From DAIDJD01 sp035485275 (GTDB taxonomy: Bacteria > Oederibacteriota > JAJYGY01 > DAIDJD01): 64,000 nucleotides of DNA. Position 1 is the first letter of the stretch; the number at the start of each line of letters is the position of its first letter. A program made the translations under genes and the position numbers. Positions 1 through 10,329 of the stretch are shown here, in pieces. Location: NCBI GenBank assembly GCA_035485275.1, contig DATHOE010000042.1, positions 17,647 through 81,646 of the forward strand, read 5' to 3'. The notes below the pieces were generated by a model that had not been told where the DNA came from, searched no databases, and saw only the letters and a program-made list of their open reading frames with translations.

Positions 1-636
1 CTGAGCGTGGCGGGCACCCTGACCGTGACCGCGGCGCCGGAGGACTTCCACGGCGACCTGCGGCGCATGCTCCAGGACAACCCCACCCTGCGCTATTACC
101 GCAGCCTGGTGGCGGAGGACGACGCGGCCCTGTGGAACGCGGAATCCACCCGTTACCCGAGCCTGAGCGCCAGCGGCTCCTGGGGCACCTCCGGCGAGGA
201 GAATTGGGGCCCCAGGAACAGGGAGTGGCAGGGCAGCCTGAACCTCAGCTATGAGCTCTTCGCCGGCGGCGGCGCGGAGGCGGCCATCACCCAGGCCGAC
301 CAGGCTCTGAAGCAGGCCCAGACCACCGCGGACGACGAGCTGCACCAGTGGGAAGCGGCGCTGCTGAAGGCCTGGACGGCCTACATCGGCGGCTACGAGC
401 GCCTGCCCTCCGCGGCCATGGCGGTGCGGGCCGGGGCGGACCGCTTCGCCACCGTGGGGGCCCTCTACCAGAGCGGCCGCGAGGAATTCCTGGACTATGA
501 GCAGGCCGAGAGCATCTACAGCGGCGCCCAGTCCGGGCTTCTGGGCCAGCTGCTGGCCGCGGCCGAGGCGCAGGTCGCCTACAAGAACGCTTTGGGCATG
601 ACCCTGGAAGACGCCGCCGCGAGCCCAGCGCCATGA
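1..636 (+). CDS. TolC-like outer-membrane efflux protein, C-terminal part (5' end outside window)
   Basis: About 211 codons are present, open from the first base, so the gene begins upstream of the window. The visible part is one helical-barrel half of an outer-membrane efflux protein: a segment resembling the start of the second repeat (RMLQDNPTLRYYRSLVAEDD), a strand region with alternating aromatic residues (SLSASGSWGTSGEENWG, LNLSYELFAGGG), then long Ala/Gln/Glu-rich helices. The FAGG turn followed by a helix is typical of TolC/OEP proteins, which form the outer-membrane channel of tripartite pumps. It overlaps or abuts the next gene, which encodes a membrane fusion protein, and an ABC permease follows, so it is most likely the exit duct of that pump. 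It lacks any visible signal peptide only because the N-terminus is missing. Confidence 0.8.
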   Translation: MSVAGTLTVTAAPEDFHGDLRRMLQDNPTLRYYRSLVAEDDAALWNAESTRYPSLSASGSWGTSGEENWGPRNREWQGSLNLSYELFAGGGAEAAITQADQALKQAQTTADDELHQWEAALLKAWTAYIGGYERLPSAAMAVRAGADRFATVGALYQSGREEFLDYEQAESIYSGAQSGLLGQLLAAAEAQVAYKNALGMTLEDAAASPAP

Positions 637-668
637 CAAGCCCCATTCAACGCAAAAAAGAGGTCCCC

Positions 669-1628
669 ATGAAGTCCGTTTTGAAGACAAGCCTCGCGGC
701 AGCCTTGGCGGCGGCCCTGCTGGCCGCGTGCGGCCACGGCAACGACGCGTCGGCCGGACGCCAGGTCAAGGTGGCGCGCGGCAAGATCTCCGAGGTGGTC
801 CAGGCCGCCGGGGAAGTGAACCCCATGAACAAGGTCTCCATCATCCCGCCTGTGACCGGGCGCATAGACCAGATCGTCGAGGACGAGGGCGCCACCGTGA
901 AGCGGGGCCAGGTGCTGGCCTGGATGAGCTCCTCCGACCGCGCCGCCATCCTCGACAACGCCCGTTCCGAGGGCCCGGAGGTGTACAAGAAGTGGGAGAA
1001 CGAATACAAATCCACGCCCATCGTCGCGCCCACCGACGGCCTGATCATCGCCCGCAACGTGGTCACCGGCCAGACCGTGGACGCGGACACGGACATGTAC
1101 GACCTCTCCGACCGCCTGGTGGTCTTCGCGTCCGTGGACGAGACCGACCTGGCCAAGATCCACATGGGCCAGCTCGCCCTGTGCACCGTGGAGGCCTATC
1201 CCGACAAGGTCTTTCCCACCCACGTGACCCTGATCGGGCACCAGGCCATACGGGTGAACAACGTCATCAGCTACCAGATCAACCTCGACCCGGTGAAGGT
1301 GCCCGGCGAGCTGAGGGCGGGCATGACCGCGAACGTGAACTTCGTGGTCCAGGAGAAGAAGGACGTCCTGTGGATCCCCAGCTACGCGGTGAAGGGGCTC
1401 TCCGACGGCCCGGCCAAGGTCCAGGTCCTGCCCCCGGGCGGGGGCCAGCCTGAAAGCAGGAGCGTCGTGCTGGGCATCACCGACGGGGTCAAGGTCGAGG
1501 TGGTGTCGGGCCTGGCCCTGGGCGACACCGTGCTGATCCCCTCCTTGAACCTGCCCAAGGCCATGTCCGGCGGCCCCATGAGCGCGGGCGGCGGTGGCCA
1601 CGGCGGCGGCGGCGGCGGCGGCCATTGA
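669..1628 (+). CDS. MacA-like periplasmic membrane fusion lipoprotein (HlyD family)
   Basis: The 319-residue protein begins with a lipoprotein signal: a Lys near the start, an Ala-rich core and a lipobox ending LLAAC, giving a lipidated Cys at about residue 21. An in-frame ATG at 633 overlaps the previous stop, but it would put 12 polar residues before the signal, so ATG 669 is preferred. A biotinyl-lipoyl-like domain (GEVNPMNKVSIIPPVTGRI, EGATVKRGQVLAWM; PIVAPTDGLIIARNVVTGQ) and beta-barrel domains follow. The alpha-hairpin between the two lipoyl halves is only about 25-30 residues, far shorter than in E. coli MacA. The C-terminus ends in a Gly/His-rich tail. It links the inner-membrane ABC pump to the TolC-like channel. 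Confidence 0.85.
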   Translation: MKSVLKTSLAAALAAALLAACGHGNDASAGRQVKVARGKISEVVQAAGEVNPMNKVSIIPPVTGRIDQIVEDEGATVKRGQVLAWMSSSDRAAILDNARSEGPEVYKKWENEYKSTPIVAPTDGLIIARNVVTGQTVDADTDMYDLSDRLVVFASVDETDLAKIHMGQLALCTVEAYPDKVFPTHVTLIGHQAIRVNNVISYQINLDPVKVPGELRAGMTANVNFVVQEKKDVLWIPSYAVKGLSDGPAKVQVLPPGGGQPESRSVVLGITDGVKVEVVSGLALGDTVLIPSLNLPKAMSGGPMSAGGGGHGGGGGGGH

Positions 1629-1649
1629 TCCCCATCGGAGCCTATAGCG

Positions 1650-3638
<1,989 letters not shown>

Positions 3639-3779
3639 CATTGGAATTTTTTAATACAAAGCCTTGTAAATCGGGGTTTTTAAGCCTAGATTAGTCCAAT
3701 AGATGAAATTCGTGCGGTATCCATGCGATCGTTTGTGCATAATCGTTCATAAAATATGTCCATTTAATTAACAAAAAAC

Positions 3780-3807
3780 TTGCCAAAAAATACAAAGTAC
3801 CTATAAT
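3780..3807 (+). promoter_or_regulatory. Sigma-70-type promoter for the LacI-family gene
   Basis: TTGCCA at 3780-3785 and a perfect TATAAT at 3802-3807 are separated by 16 bases within an AT-rich intergenic stretch (3639-3840) that contrasts with the GC-rich genes. The expected transcription start near 3814 lies after an in-frame ATG at 3811, which supports ATG 3841 as the true start of the regulator. Confidence 0.65.
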
Positions 3808-3840
3808 TTAATGCTTTCAAGGACCTTAACCAGGATCGTA

Positions 3841-4833
3841 ATGCGCACAGCTCGTTCCACCATCAAAGACGTCGCCTTGGCCGCTGGAGTCACGGCGGGA
3901 ACGGTCAGCAGGGCCCTGAGGGGCGATCCGCGCGTGATCGAAAGCACCCGCGAACGCATCCTCGGCGCCGCCCAAAGCCTCCACTACCGCCCAAATTTGC
4001 AAGCCCGCGGCCTGCAGACCGGCCGCACCGGCATGGTCGGCCTGGCCTGCGCCGGCGGCCCCTGGATGCTGGTGCATCCCTACTTCGCGCCCATGCACGC
4101 CGGCTTCACTTCCGAGGCCTCCAAGGACGGCGTGAGGGTCCTCCTGTATATGCCCCCGGCGGAGGCCCAGCGGGAGTTCGAGGCCAACGACCTCCAGGCG
4201 CGGGAACTGCTCGACGGCCGGGTGGACGGCGGACTGATCTACCAGGCCCGGAATTTTTCGCCCGAGATCCTGCGCGGGCTGCAGGAGATGGGTGTGGCCG
4301 TGGTCCTGATGGACGCGGACGAGGAGATCCCCGGCTTCTTCCAGGTACTGTCCAACACCGAGCAGCGCGTCCGCGAGGGCCTGCGATGGGCCCGCGAACT
4401 CGGGGCCCGCCGCGCGGGGGTGCTGGGCGTGCAGGACGGCCGGCCCGCGCACGCCATGGTGGAGCCGGGCGCGGAAGCGGCCCGCCTGCCGGCGCTGGCC
4501 CTGGCCCACGAGCTCGGCCACGACAGCGGCGGAGACGCGCTGGACTTGGCCATCGCCGCCCTGATGCGGGACAAGCCCGACGCGGTGATCTTCAACAGCG
4601 GCGTGCACGCGGCCCATTTCCTGGGGCTCCAGGCGCAGGGCGAGCTGCCCCAGGGCCTGCACCTGTTCTCCTACGGCGGCCTGCGCTCCGGCGCCCAGCC
4701 CTTTTCCCCGGGCCTGCATTACCTCGAGACCGACCTGTGGGGCGCGGGCCGCAAGGCCTACCTCATGGTCAAGGAAGCCCAGGACCGCAAGCCCCCGCGC
4801 ACGGAGCGGCTGGCCTGGACCCGGCGGGCCTGA
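3841..4833 (+). CDS. LacI/GalR-family transcriptional regulator
   Basis: The 330-residue protein starts with a classic LacI DNA-binding domain: TIKDVALAAGVTAGTVSRAL is the helix-turn-helix, followed by a hinge helix (SLHYRPNLQARGLQTGRTG). A periplasmic-binding-protein-like effector domain occupies residues 65-325. ATG 3811 is also in frame but lies upstream of the transcription start predicted from the adjacent promoter, so ATG 3841 is chosen, with AGGA 8-11 bases before it. Family members normally bind sugars or nucleosides and control neighbouring uptake or catabolic genes. No sugar operon adjoins it here, so it may act on distant genes or on itself. Confidence 0.88.
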   Translation: MRTARSTIKDVALAAGVTAGTVSRALRGDPRVIESTRERILGAAQSLHYRPNLQARGLQTGRTGMVGLACAGGPWMLVHPYFAPMHAGFTSEASKDGVRVLLYMPPAEAQREFEANDLQARELLDGRVDGGLIYQARNFSPEILRGLQEMGVAVVLMDADEEIPGFFQVLSNTEQRVREGLRWARELGARRAGVLGVQDGRPAHAMVEPGAEAARLPALALAHELGHDSGGDALDLAIAALMRDKPDAVIFNSGVHAAHFLGLQAQGELPQGLHLFSYGGLRSGAQPFSPGLHYLETDLWGAGRKAYLMVKEAQDRKPPRTERLAWTRRA

Positions 4834-4897
4834 AGGGCCTGCGCGTTGACGCCCAAGGGCGGATGAGACAAAATCAAGGCAACTTCAAGGAGGCGCC

Positions 4898-5335
4898 ATG
4901 ACGGAAGACCCCAATTCCGATTTCCTGATCGCGGTCCGCAAGCTGCGGGACTGCCTCCAAGGCGTCGATTTCCTCTACCAGTTGAAGGTCGACGAGCTCG
5001 ACAAGCTGATGGGGGCCATGAAAAAGCGCCGCTACCCGGCCGGCTTCACGGTCATCAAGCAGGGCGACATCGGTGACGCCTTCTACATGATCGCTTCGGG
5101 GAAGGTGTCGGTCGCCGTCAAGGGCAAGCAGGTCAAGATCCTGCAGGCCGACGAGTACTTCGGGGAGAGCGCCCTGGTCACGGAAGCCCCGCGCAACGCC
5201 ACCGTGACCACCGAGACGGAGACGGAGCTCTACATCCTGTACAAAAAGGACTTCAAGAACATCCTGATGCAGAACCCGTCCATCGCCGCCGCCATCAAGG
5301 AGCACGTCGCGAAGATAAAGATGGAGAACCACTGA
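4898..5335 (+). CDS. Stand-alone cyclic nucleotide-binding domain protein (Crp/cNMP fold, no HTH)
   Basis: The 145-residue protein follows a strong ribosome site (AAGGAGG, 6 bases before ATG). Residues 25-140 form a cNMP-binding fold: LMGAMKKRRYPAGFTVIKQGDIGDAFYMIASGKVSV, then the phosphate-binding cassette EYFGESALVTEAPRNATV, which keeps the Gly-Glu and Arg that hold the cyclic phosphate. There is no DNA-binding helix-turn-helix, so it is a sensor or regulatory subunit rather than a transcription factor. A class III cyclase domain is encoded 1.2 kb away at 6303-9527, a possible but unproven source of ligand. Confidence 0.85.
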   Translation: MTEDPNSDFLIAVRKLRDCLQGVDFLYQLKVDELDKLMGAMKKRRYPAGFTVIKQGDIGDAFYMIASGKVSVAVKGKQVKILQADEYFGESALVTEAPRNATVTTETETELYILYKKDFKNILMQNPSIAAAIKEHVAKIKMENH

Positions 5336-5338
5336 GCT

Positions 5339-5381
5339 AAAGGCCCGGCTGGCCCCTTAACGGTTCGTAAAGGGGGCCTTT
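5339..5381 (+). terminator. GC-rich hairpin after the cNMP-binding gene
   Basis: AAAGGCCC (5339-5346) can pair with GGGCCTTT (5374-5381), and an alternative inner pairing joins GGCCCCTT (5351-5358) to AAGGGGGCC (5370-5378). The hairpin starts three bases after the stop codon. No U-run follows, so it could be a terminator or only an mRNA-stabilising hairpin. Confidence 0.4.
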
Positions 5382-5800
5382 CGGCGCGAGCTACTTGGCC
5401 CAGGTTGGGTTCAAAAGCCGGCGGAAGTTTTTCGTAAGACTGATTGATTTGGGGACTGCCAACAGCTATTCCGTTTGAACGCAAAGAATTCGGGATCAGA
5501 ACGTAAAAAATAAAAAGGAACGCCGTTAAATTTAGGACGGCTTCACTTTGCCGTCGAGTTCCAGGCAAGGCTCTGTTGCCCCCCGTGGATCTCAAAGGGA
5601 ATTATATACTTAACTCCATGGCTTAGGCCGCGAAGTCGAGTATGACCTGCTCGTCCCTGTTCCAAGCGGGGCGTTCCGGACGGACCTGACCATATGGACT
5701 AGGCCTTGCAGAAATAAAGGTCATTCATTTAATTAGTACATAGTATGAAATGGCCGATCAGGGAAGAAAAGAGCCGCTTTGGAACCGGCGGACAAAGGAC
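5382..5800. other. Intergenic stretch of about 420 bases with no recognisable gene
   Basis: The base composition is clearly more AT-rich than the flanking genes. I see no convincing coding frame with family similarity on either strand, no tRNA cloverleaf and no riboswitch consensus that I recognise. An undetected small RNA cannot be excluded. Confidence 0.4.
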
Positions 5801-6133
5801 CTAGGATTCCTTAGGCAGATGCCCCATCCGCCGCAAGGCCACGGACGCGGGCTCATAACGGCCGCGCTCCCTGGACATGAAGTAGGAATAGGCGGCCCCC
5901 ATCGAATCATGGAGTTCCTCCTGTATCCTCCCGATCCAATACCATGGCTCCGGCCTGCGCAGGTCGCGCACCGCGGCTTGGCGCAGGAGATCCAGGGCGC
6001 GTTCGTGCCGGCCGGAAGACCGGGAGGCGAGGGCCTGGCCCAGCAGGGTCTCCAGACCGCCCGCTTGCGCCGCCTTGACGTCTTGGGTCCCTTGCGTCGC
6101 GTTCCGAGGAAGGGTCTTCATGTTCGCCTTCAT
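5801..6133 (-). CDS. Small hypothetical protein with a TPR-like pair of helices
   Basis: The 110-residue protein starts at ATG 6133, preceded on its strand by AGGAGG six bases upstream, which makes it a real gene candidate. The segment GRHERALDLLRQAAVRDLRRPEPWYWIGRIQEELHD resembles one and a half tetratricopeptide repeats, so it may bind another protein. It has no signal peptide or membrane segment and a basic, Lys/Arg-rich N-terminus. The function is unknown. It stands alone, downstream of the divergent promoter region of the cyclase neighbourhood. Confidence 0.6.
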   Translation of the reverse strand: MKANMKTLPRNATQGTQDVKAAQAGGLETLLGQALASRSSGRHERALDLLRQAAVRDLRRPEPWYWIGRIQEELHDSMGAAYSYFMSRERGRYEPASVALRRMGHLPKES

Positions 6134-6302
6134 GGCGCCCTCCTAATGATTTCCCACGGCTTTCGGTAAGGCTCAGTCCTTATCGATTCAAGAATAAAAT
6201 ACATTTTTGGACGTAAAAAATGCGCCCAATAGGGACCGGCGGGTGTAAAGGCGGCGTCAAATTCGTTTTTGGCATACGTACAAAGAAGGCTTTTCGCGGA
6301 CG

Positions 6303-9300
6303 CTATTTCTCCACGCTTTCCTTCAACATGGCCCGCACGTCCTCCTTGGCCATCTTCAGCCGGGCTTCGTCGATGACGCTGCGCATCAGCTTCGAGCCCA
6401 GCTTGGCCGTCAGGGCCGCGGACTTGACCCCCAGCTCCTCATAAAATTCGGCTTCCGAGGCCGGCATCAGGCCTTCGGACAGGATGCGCTCGCACAGCAG
6501 GGCGAAGTGCAGGGCCTCCAGGTGGCGACCCTGCTTCTGCATCAGCGCGGCCAGGCCCAGCAGGGCGCCCAGGCTGTAGTCGCCGGGCTTGTTCTGGCGG
6601 CTGAGCTTCAGGGCCTTCTGGTACCAGGCCTCGCCGCCGTCGGTCTTGCCCTCGGCGGAGTCAAGATCCCCCAGGCGCACGCAGAGCCGGGCCTCGCCGT
6701 CGCGCAGGCCGGACTGGCCGAAGAGCTGGCTGGCCTGCTGGAAAAGCGTCCGCGCGGAGCCCGGCTGCCCCTGCTTGAGGTGGGTGCAGCCCTGGCTTTC
6801 CAGGGCCAGGCCCTGGCCGAGCGCGGAGCCCACCTTGGAGAAGTCGGCTTGGGCCTCCTGCATCAACAGCAGGGACTCGTCGAACTTCTGCTGGCGGGCC
6901 AGCAGCTGCCCTTTTTGGAGCCTCGCCCCGGCCTGGCCTGCCCAGTCGCCCGCGGCGTGGGCGTCGGCGATCACCTGGTCCACGGCGATGAAGGCCGTGG
7001 TGAGGTCGCCGAGGCCGGCGTGGATCTCGCAGAGGCTGCGCAGGGCCTGGGCGCGGCCCCGGAAGTGCCGGATCATGCCGAAGAGCTTCAGGCTTTCCTC
7101 GACCGAGGGGCGCGCCTCCGCCCAGAGGCGGCGCTTGATGGCGGCCTGCCCCAGGGTGTTCAGGGTCCAGGCCGCGTTCTCGAGGTCGCCCAGGCCCATG
7201 AAGAGGTCCCTGGCCTGGCGCAGGCCCAAAGCCCCGGCCTCGGTCTGGCCCGCCTCCAGGGCCAGCTGCCCCAGGGAATTCAGCGCCCAGGCCGTCTCCC
7301 TCTGGTTGCCGACCTCGCGGAACACGGCCAGGCTCTCCTCGACCATGGGCTTGCCTTCCTTCAGGTTTCCCTGGCGGCAGAGCTGGTATCCGAGGTTGCG
7401 TCGCGCCCAGGCCACGCCGTTGCTGTCGCCCAAGCCCTGGTACAGGTTGGCGGCCTCCTCCAGGGCGGGCCGTCGGCGTTCGTCCTCCGGGCCGAGGAAG
7501 ATGGCGATGCGCACCAGGGCATAGGCCGCGCCGGAGCGCATCCCGGCCCGCCTGAACAGGGCCAGGGACTTGTTCATCTTCTCCAGGGCCTGCGCGCCGT
7601 TGCCGAACTTGAACAGGTAGTTGGCCTGGTTGGACAGCAGGCTGGCGAGCGCGCCCAGGGACTCCTCCCAGGGGAGCCCCTCGAAGGCGCGCACCTCCAC
7701 GTCGTCGAGCAGGTGCATGGCCCTTTCCATGCGCGCTTCCCAGTCGCGGGCCAGCCCCTGCATGTCCGTGAACAGGCCCAGGCAGCGGGCCGCCTGGCCG
7801 ATCTCCCTGATCCAGGCCTGCTCCACGGCCCGGTCCCAGGCCCTCTGTATGTTGGCGAACTCAAGGCGCGTTTCCGTCAGGGCGCGGGCCTGGTCGTATC
7901 CCATCAGGCCGCGCTCGCGTTCCTTGAGGAAGGCGCAGAAATAGCGGGCGTGCAGGTCCCAGGCCTGGTCCCGTTTGGCCGGGTTTTCCTCCAGCTTTTC
8001 CGCGGCGAAGCAGCGGATCGTTTCCGGGATGAAATAGCGGCCGGCCTCGCCGACCTGGAGCAGGCTCTGGTCCGCCAAGGCCGACAGGGTCTCCGGGCGC
8101 ACGCGCAAAGCCCCCTGCGCGGCCGTCATGCTGAAGCCGCCGTGGAAGGCCGACAGCCTGGCCAGGGTCTCCATCTCCAAGGGGGAGAGGGGGGCCCAGG
8201 ATGAATCAAAAAGGGCCTTGAGGCTGCGGTGGACTTCGGGCATGTCCTGGCGGGTGCTGGACAGGAAGCGCGGATCCTTCTCAAGGCGTTCCGCCAGCGT
8301 CTTCAAGGGCAGCAAGCCGACCCAGCCGGCCGCGAGCTCCAGGGCCAGGGGCATGCCCCGGAAGGCGATGCAGATGCGCAGGAAGAGGGGACGGTCCTCC
8401 GGCTTCAGGCTGAAGCCCGGCTGCAGGCCCTGGGCCGCCTGCACAAAGAAGCGGCCGCAGGCGCTGGCCTCCAGGCCCGGGCCGAGCGCCTGAGGATAGT
8501 CCAGGCCGCGCACCTCCACCACGGACTGGCCGCCCAGGTTCAGGCGGCGGCGGGAGCAGACCAGCACGCGCAGGGCGGGGCAGGCCTCCAGGATCTCGGA
8601 GATCAGGCCGGCGCCTCCCCCCAAGTCCTCGCAGGAATCCAGGATCAGCAGGAGGTTCTTGTCCTTCAGGTATTCCAGCAGCTGCTCTTTGGGGTCCTTC
8701 TGGCGGTACACGCCGACTTTGAGGGCCTCCAGGATGCGCAAGGGAAGCTGGTCCGGGGCGCCCTTGCCGCGGAGGTCCGCGAGGTATGCGCCGTGCTTGA
8801 AGGCCTCCAGGTTGTCCAGGCCCGCCTGCACCGCGAGCCGGCTCTTGCCCATGCCGCCGCCGCCCAGCAGGGTGATGAGGCGGCTGTGGGATCCGGCGAC
8901 GAGGCCCGCGATCTCCTTCAACTCCCGTGCGCGCCCCACAAAGGCGGACAGCTGTTCAGGCAGGTTGTTGGGCCGGTTGGACAGGGACTTCAAGGGGGGG
9001 AATTCGTGCAGCTTCAGGCTGGGATGCTCCAGACCGAAGATGTGCTGGGGTTCCGGCAGGTCCTTCACCTGGTGCAGGCCGAAATCCATCCATTGGGCGC
9101 CCTCGGGCAGGTGGGCCGTCTTCCTCAAGTCCTCGGAGACAAGGATCTGGCCGCCCCAGCCCAGGGACATGAAACGCGCGGTGCGGTTGGCGGTGGGTCC
9201 GTAGAAATCGCCGTCCATCTCCTCGGCGTAGCCGCAATGGAAGGCCATGCGCACCCGCAGTTCGCCGATGATCGGCCAGGTCTCGGCCTGGAAGCGGCGC

Positions 9301-9527
9301 TGCATCTCCAGGGCGGCCTCCAGGGCCGCCTTGGTGCTGTCCCCGTTTTCGTCCGGAAAAAACGCGAAGATGCCGTCCCCGGTTTTTTTGACGATCCTGC
9401 CGCCGTGCTTGGCGACGCTTTCTTCCAAAATGGTGTAGTGTTTGGCGATGATGGGGCCCATCGCGTCTTTGTATTTTTCCCAAAGCCCGGTGGAGCCTTC
9501 AATGTCCGTGAATCCAAAAACCGGCAT
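6303..9527 (-). CDS. Class III nucleotide cyclase fused to STAND/NB-ARC-type ATPase and TPR array
   Basis: The protein has 1074 residues from ATG 9527, which has GGAAGG just upstream; an in-frame ATG at 9587 is less well placed. Residues 1-170 are a class III adenylate/guanylate cyclase domain with the metal aspartates D8 (FTDIEGST) and D51 (KKTGDGIFAF) and the transition-state pair N114/R118 (GPTANRTARF), so it looks catalytically complete. Residues 190-480 form an NTPase with P-loop GGGGMGKS (222-229) and Walker B LLLILDSCEDL. The remainder, about 560-1050, is helical TPR-like repeat. This architecture is known for soluble signalling ATPases, including some described as LuxR/MalT-like; no DNA-binding domain is present here. 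The likely role is cAMP or cGMP synthesis gated by ligand binding to the repeats. Confidence 0.88.
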   Translation of the reverse strand: MPVFGFTDIEGSTGLWEKYKDAMGPIIAKHYTILEESVAKHGGRIVKKTGDGIFAFFPDENGDSTKAALEAALEMQRRFQAETWPIIGELRVRMAFHCGYAEEMDGDFYGPTANRTARFMSLGWGGQILVSEDLRKTAHLPEGAQWMDFGLHQVKDLPEPQHIFGLEHPSLKLHEFPPLKSLSNRPNNLPEQLSAFVGRARELKEIAGLVAGSHSRLITLLGGGGMGKSRLAVQAGLDNLEAFKHGAYLADLRGKGAPDQLPLRILEALKVGVYRQKDPKEQLLEYLKDKNLLLILDSCEDLGGGAGLISEILEACPALRVLVCSRRRLNLGGQSVVEVRGLDYPQALGPGLEASACGRFFVQAAQGLQPGFSLKPEDRPLFLRICIAFRGMPLALELAAGWVGLLPLKTLAERLEKDPRFLSSTRQDMPEVHRSLKALFDSSWAPLSPLEMETLARLSAFHGGFSMTAAQGALRVRPETLSALADQSLLQVGEAGRYFIPETIRCFAAEKLEENPAKRDQAWDLHARYFCAFLKERERGLMGYDQARALTETRLEFANIQRAWDRAVEQAWIREIGQAARCLGLFTDMQGLARDWEARMERAMHLLDDVEVRAFEGLPWEESLGALASLLSNQANYLFKFGNGAQALEKMNKSLALFRRAGMRSGAAYALVRIAIFLGPEDERRRPALEEAANLYQGLGDSNGVAWARRNLGYQLCRQGNLKEGKPMVEESLAVFREVGNQRETAWALNSLGQLALEAGQTEAGALGLRQARDLFMGLGDLENAAWTLNTLGQAAIKRRLWAEARPSVEESLKLFGMIRHFRGRAQALRSLCEIHAGLGDLTTAFIAVDQVIADAHAAGDWAGQAGARLQKGQLLARQQKFDESLLLMQEAQADFSKVGSALGQGLALESQGCTHLKQGQPGSARTLFQQASQLFGQSGLRDGEARLCVRLGDLDSAEGKTDGGEAWYQKALKLSRQNKPGDYSLGALLGLAALMQKQGRHLEALHFALLCERILSEGLMPASEAEFYEELGVKSAALTAKLGSKLMRSVIDEARLKMAKEDVRAMLKESVEK

Positions 9528-9672
9528 GCGGCCTTCCTTGGATGGATGAACAGCGCGCGGGTTCGGCCGCGGCGCCAGCGCACTCATGATACGGCCAAAG
9601 TATGGTTTTTTCCACCCGCCCGGTTTTAGGCTCCGGCGGGCCGGTCAAAAAAGCCTTGGGACAAAAGCGTTT

Positions 9673-10329
9673 TCAGAATCCCTCGTGCAAAACCCTCAGG
9701 CGCGGCGCCAGGACCACGGACGCGCCGCCGGCCAGCGGCGGGTGGTGCTGGGCCAGGACTTCCGCGGTATGGGCGATGGCCTTTTCAAAGCCGCCTGTCA
9801 GGTCGCCGTCCGCCGCGCCCGCGGTGAGCAGGCTGCAACTGTGCTTCCAATGCGCGGCCCCGGCCAGGTCGGCGATGCCGGGCCCGGCCAGCACCACGGC
9901 CTGGCGCTCCTCCAGGGACACGTACAGCAGCACCCCGGCGTCGTGGCGGGCCCGGTGCAGGGCCAGGTGGTGGAAGGCGGCTTCGGCCGCGCGGTGCACG
10001 GCCAGCAGGCGGTCCGCCTTCGGCGTCAGGGCGCGCCTAAACGAAGGGATCTGCGCTAGGAGCCAGCCCGCCGCGGCCGAGAAGAGGGCCAAGGTCAGGG
10101 CGAAGATATCCGGGTGCTGGTGCACCGCCGGGACCTCCCGTCCCAGCCCCAAGCTCTCGACCAAGGCCAAGCAGAGAGCCGCGGCCAGCCAGGACACGTG
10201 GCCATAGTGGGCGCTGCGCCGCGCGACGACCGGGATGATCTCCCCGCAGCTGCGTATGTCCGCCGCCCTCAGCGCGGCCTCGATGCGTTCACGCTGGGCA
10301 TGGTCCAGAAGATGCTTCAGTTCCGACAT
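9673..10329 (-). CDS. TPM-domain membrane protein (short paralogue)
   Basis: The 218-residue protein carries a degenerate TPM domain split by membrane segments. The N-terminus (RIEAALRAADIRSCGEIIPV) and C-terminus (HDAGVLLYVSLEERQAVVLA, GFEKAIAHTAEVLAQHHPP) match TPM motifs. Between them lie two hydrophobic spans (about residues 45-62 and 75-92). Its start touches the stop of the upstream TPM gene, so the two are translated together. Proteins of this group occur beside LemA genes and are thought to work at the inner membrane; the biochemical role is unsettled. Confidence 0.75.
   Translation of the reverse strand: MSELKHLLDHAQRERIEAALRAADIRSCGEIIPVVARRSAHYGHVSWLAAALCLALVESLGLGREVPAVHQHPDIFALTLALFSAAAGWLLAQIPSFRRALTPKADRLLAVHRAAEAAFHHLALHRARHDAGVLLYVSLEERQAVVLAGPGIADLAGAAHWKHSCSLLTAGAADGDLTGGFEKAIAHTAEVLAQHHPPLAGGASVVLAPRLRVLHEGF

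Noticed and set aside
5230..5595. Minus-strand frame near the cNMP-binding gene
   Set aside because: Overlaps the end of a confident gene and runs into AT-rich noncoding sequence; no ribosome site or family match.
5750..6169. Plus-strand frame opposite the small minus-strand gene
   Set aside because: The minus-strand gene has a good AGGAGG site and a TPR-like sequence; this frame has neither.
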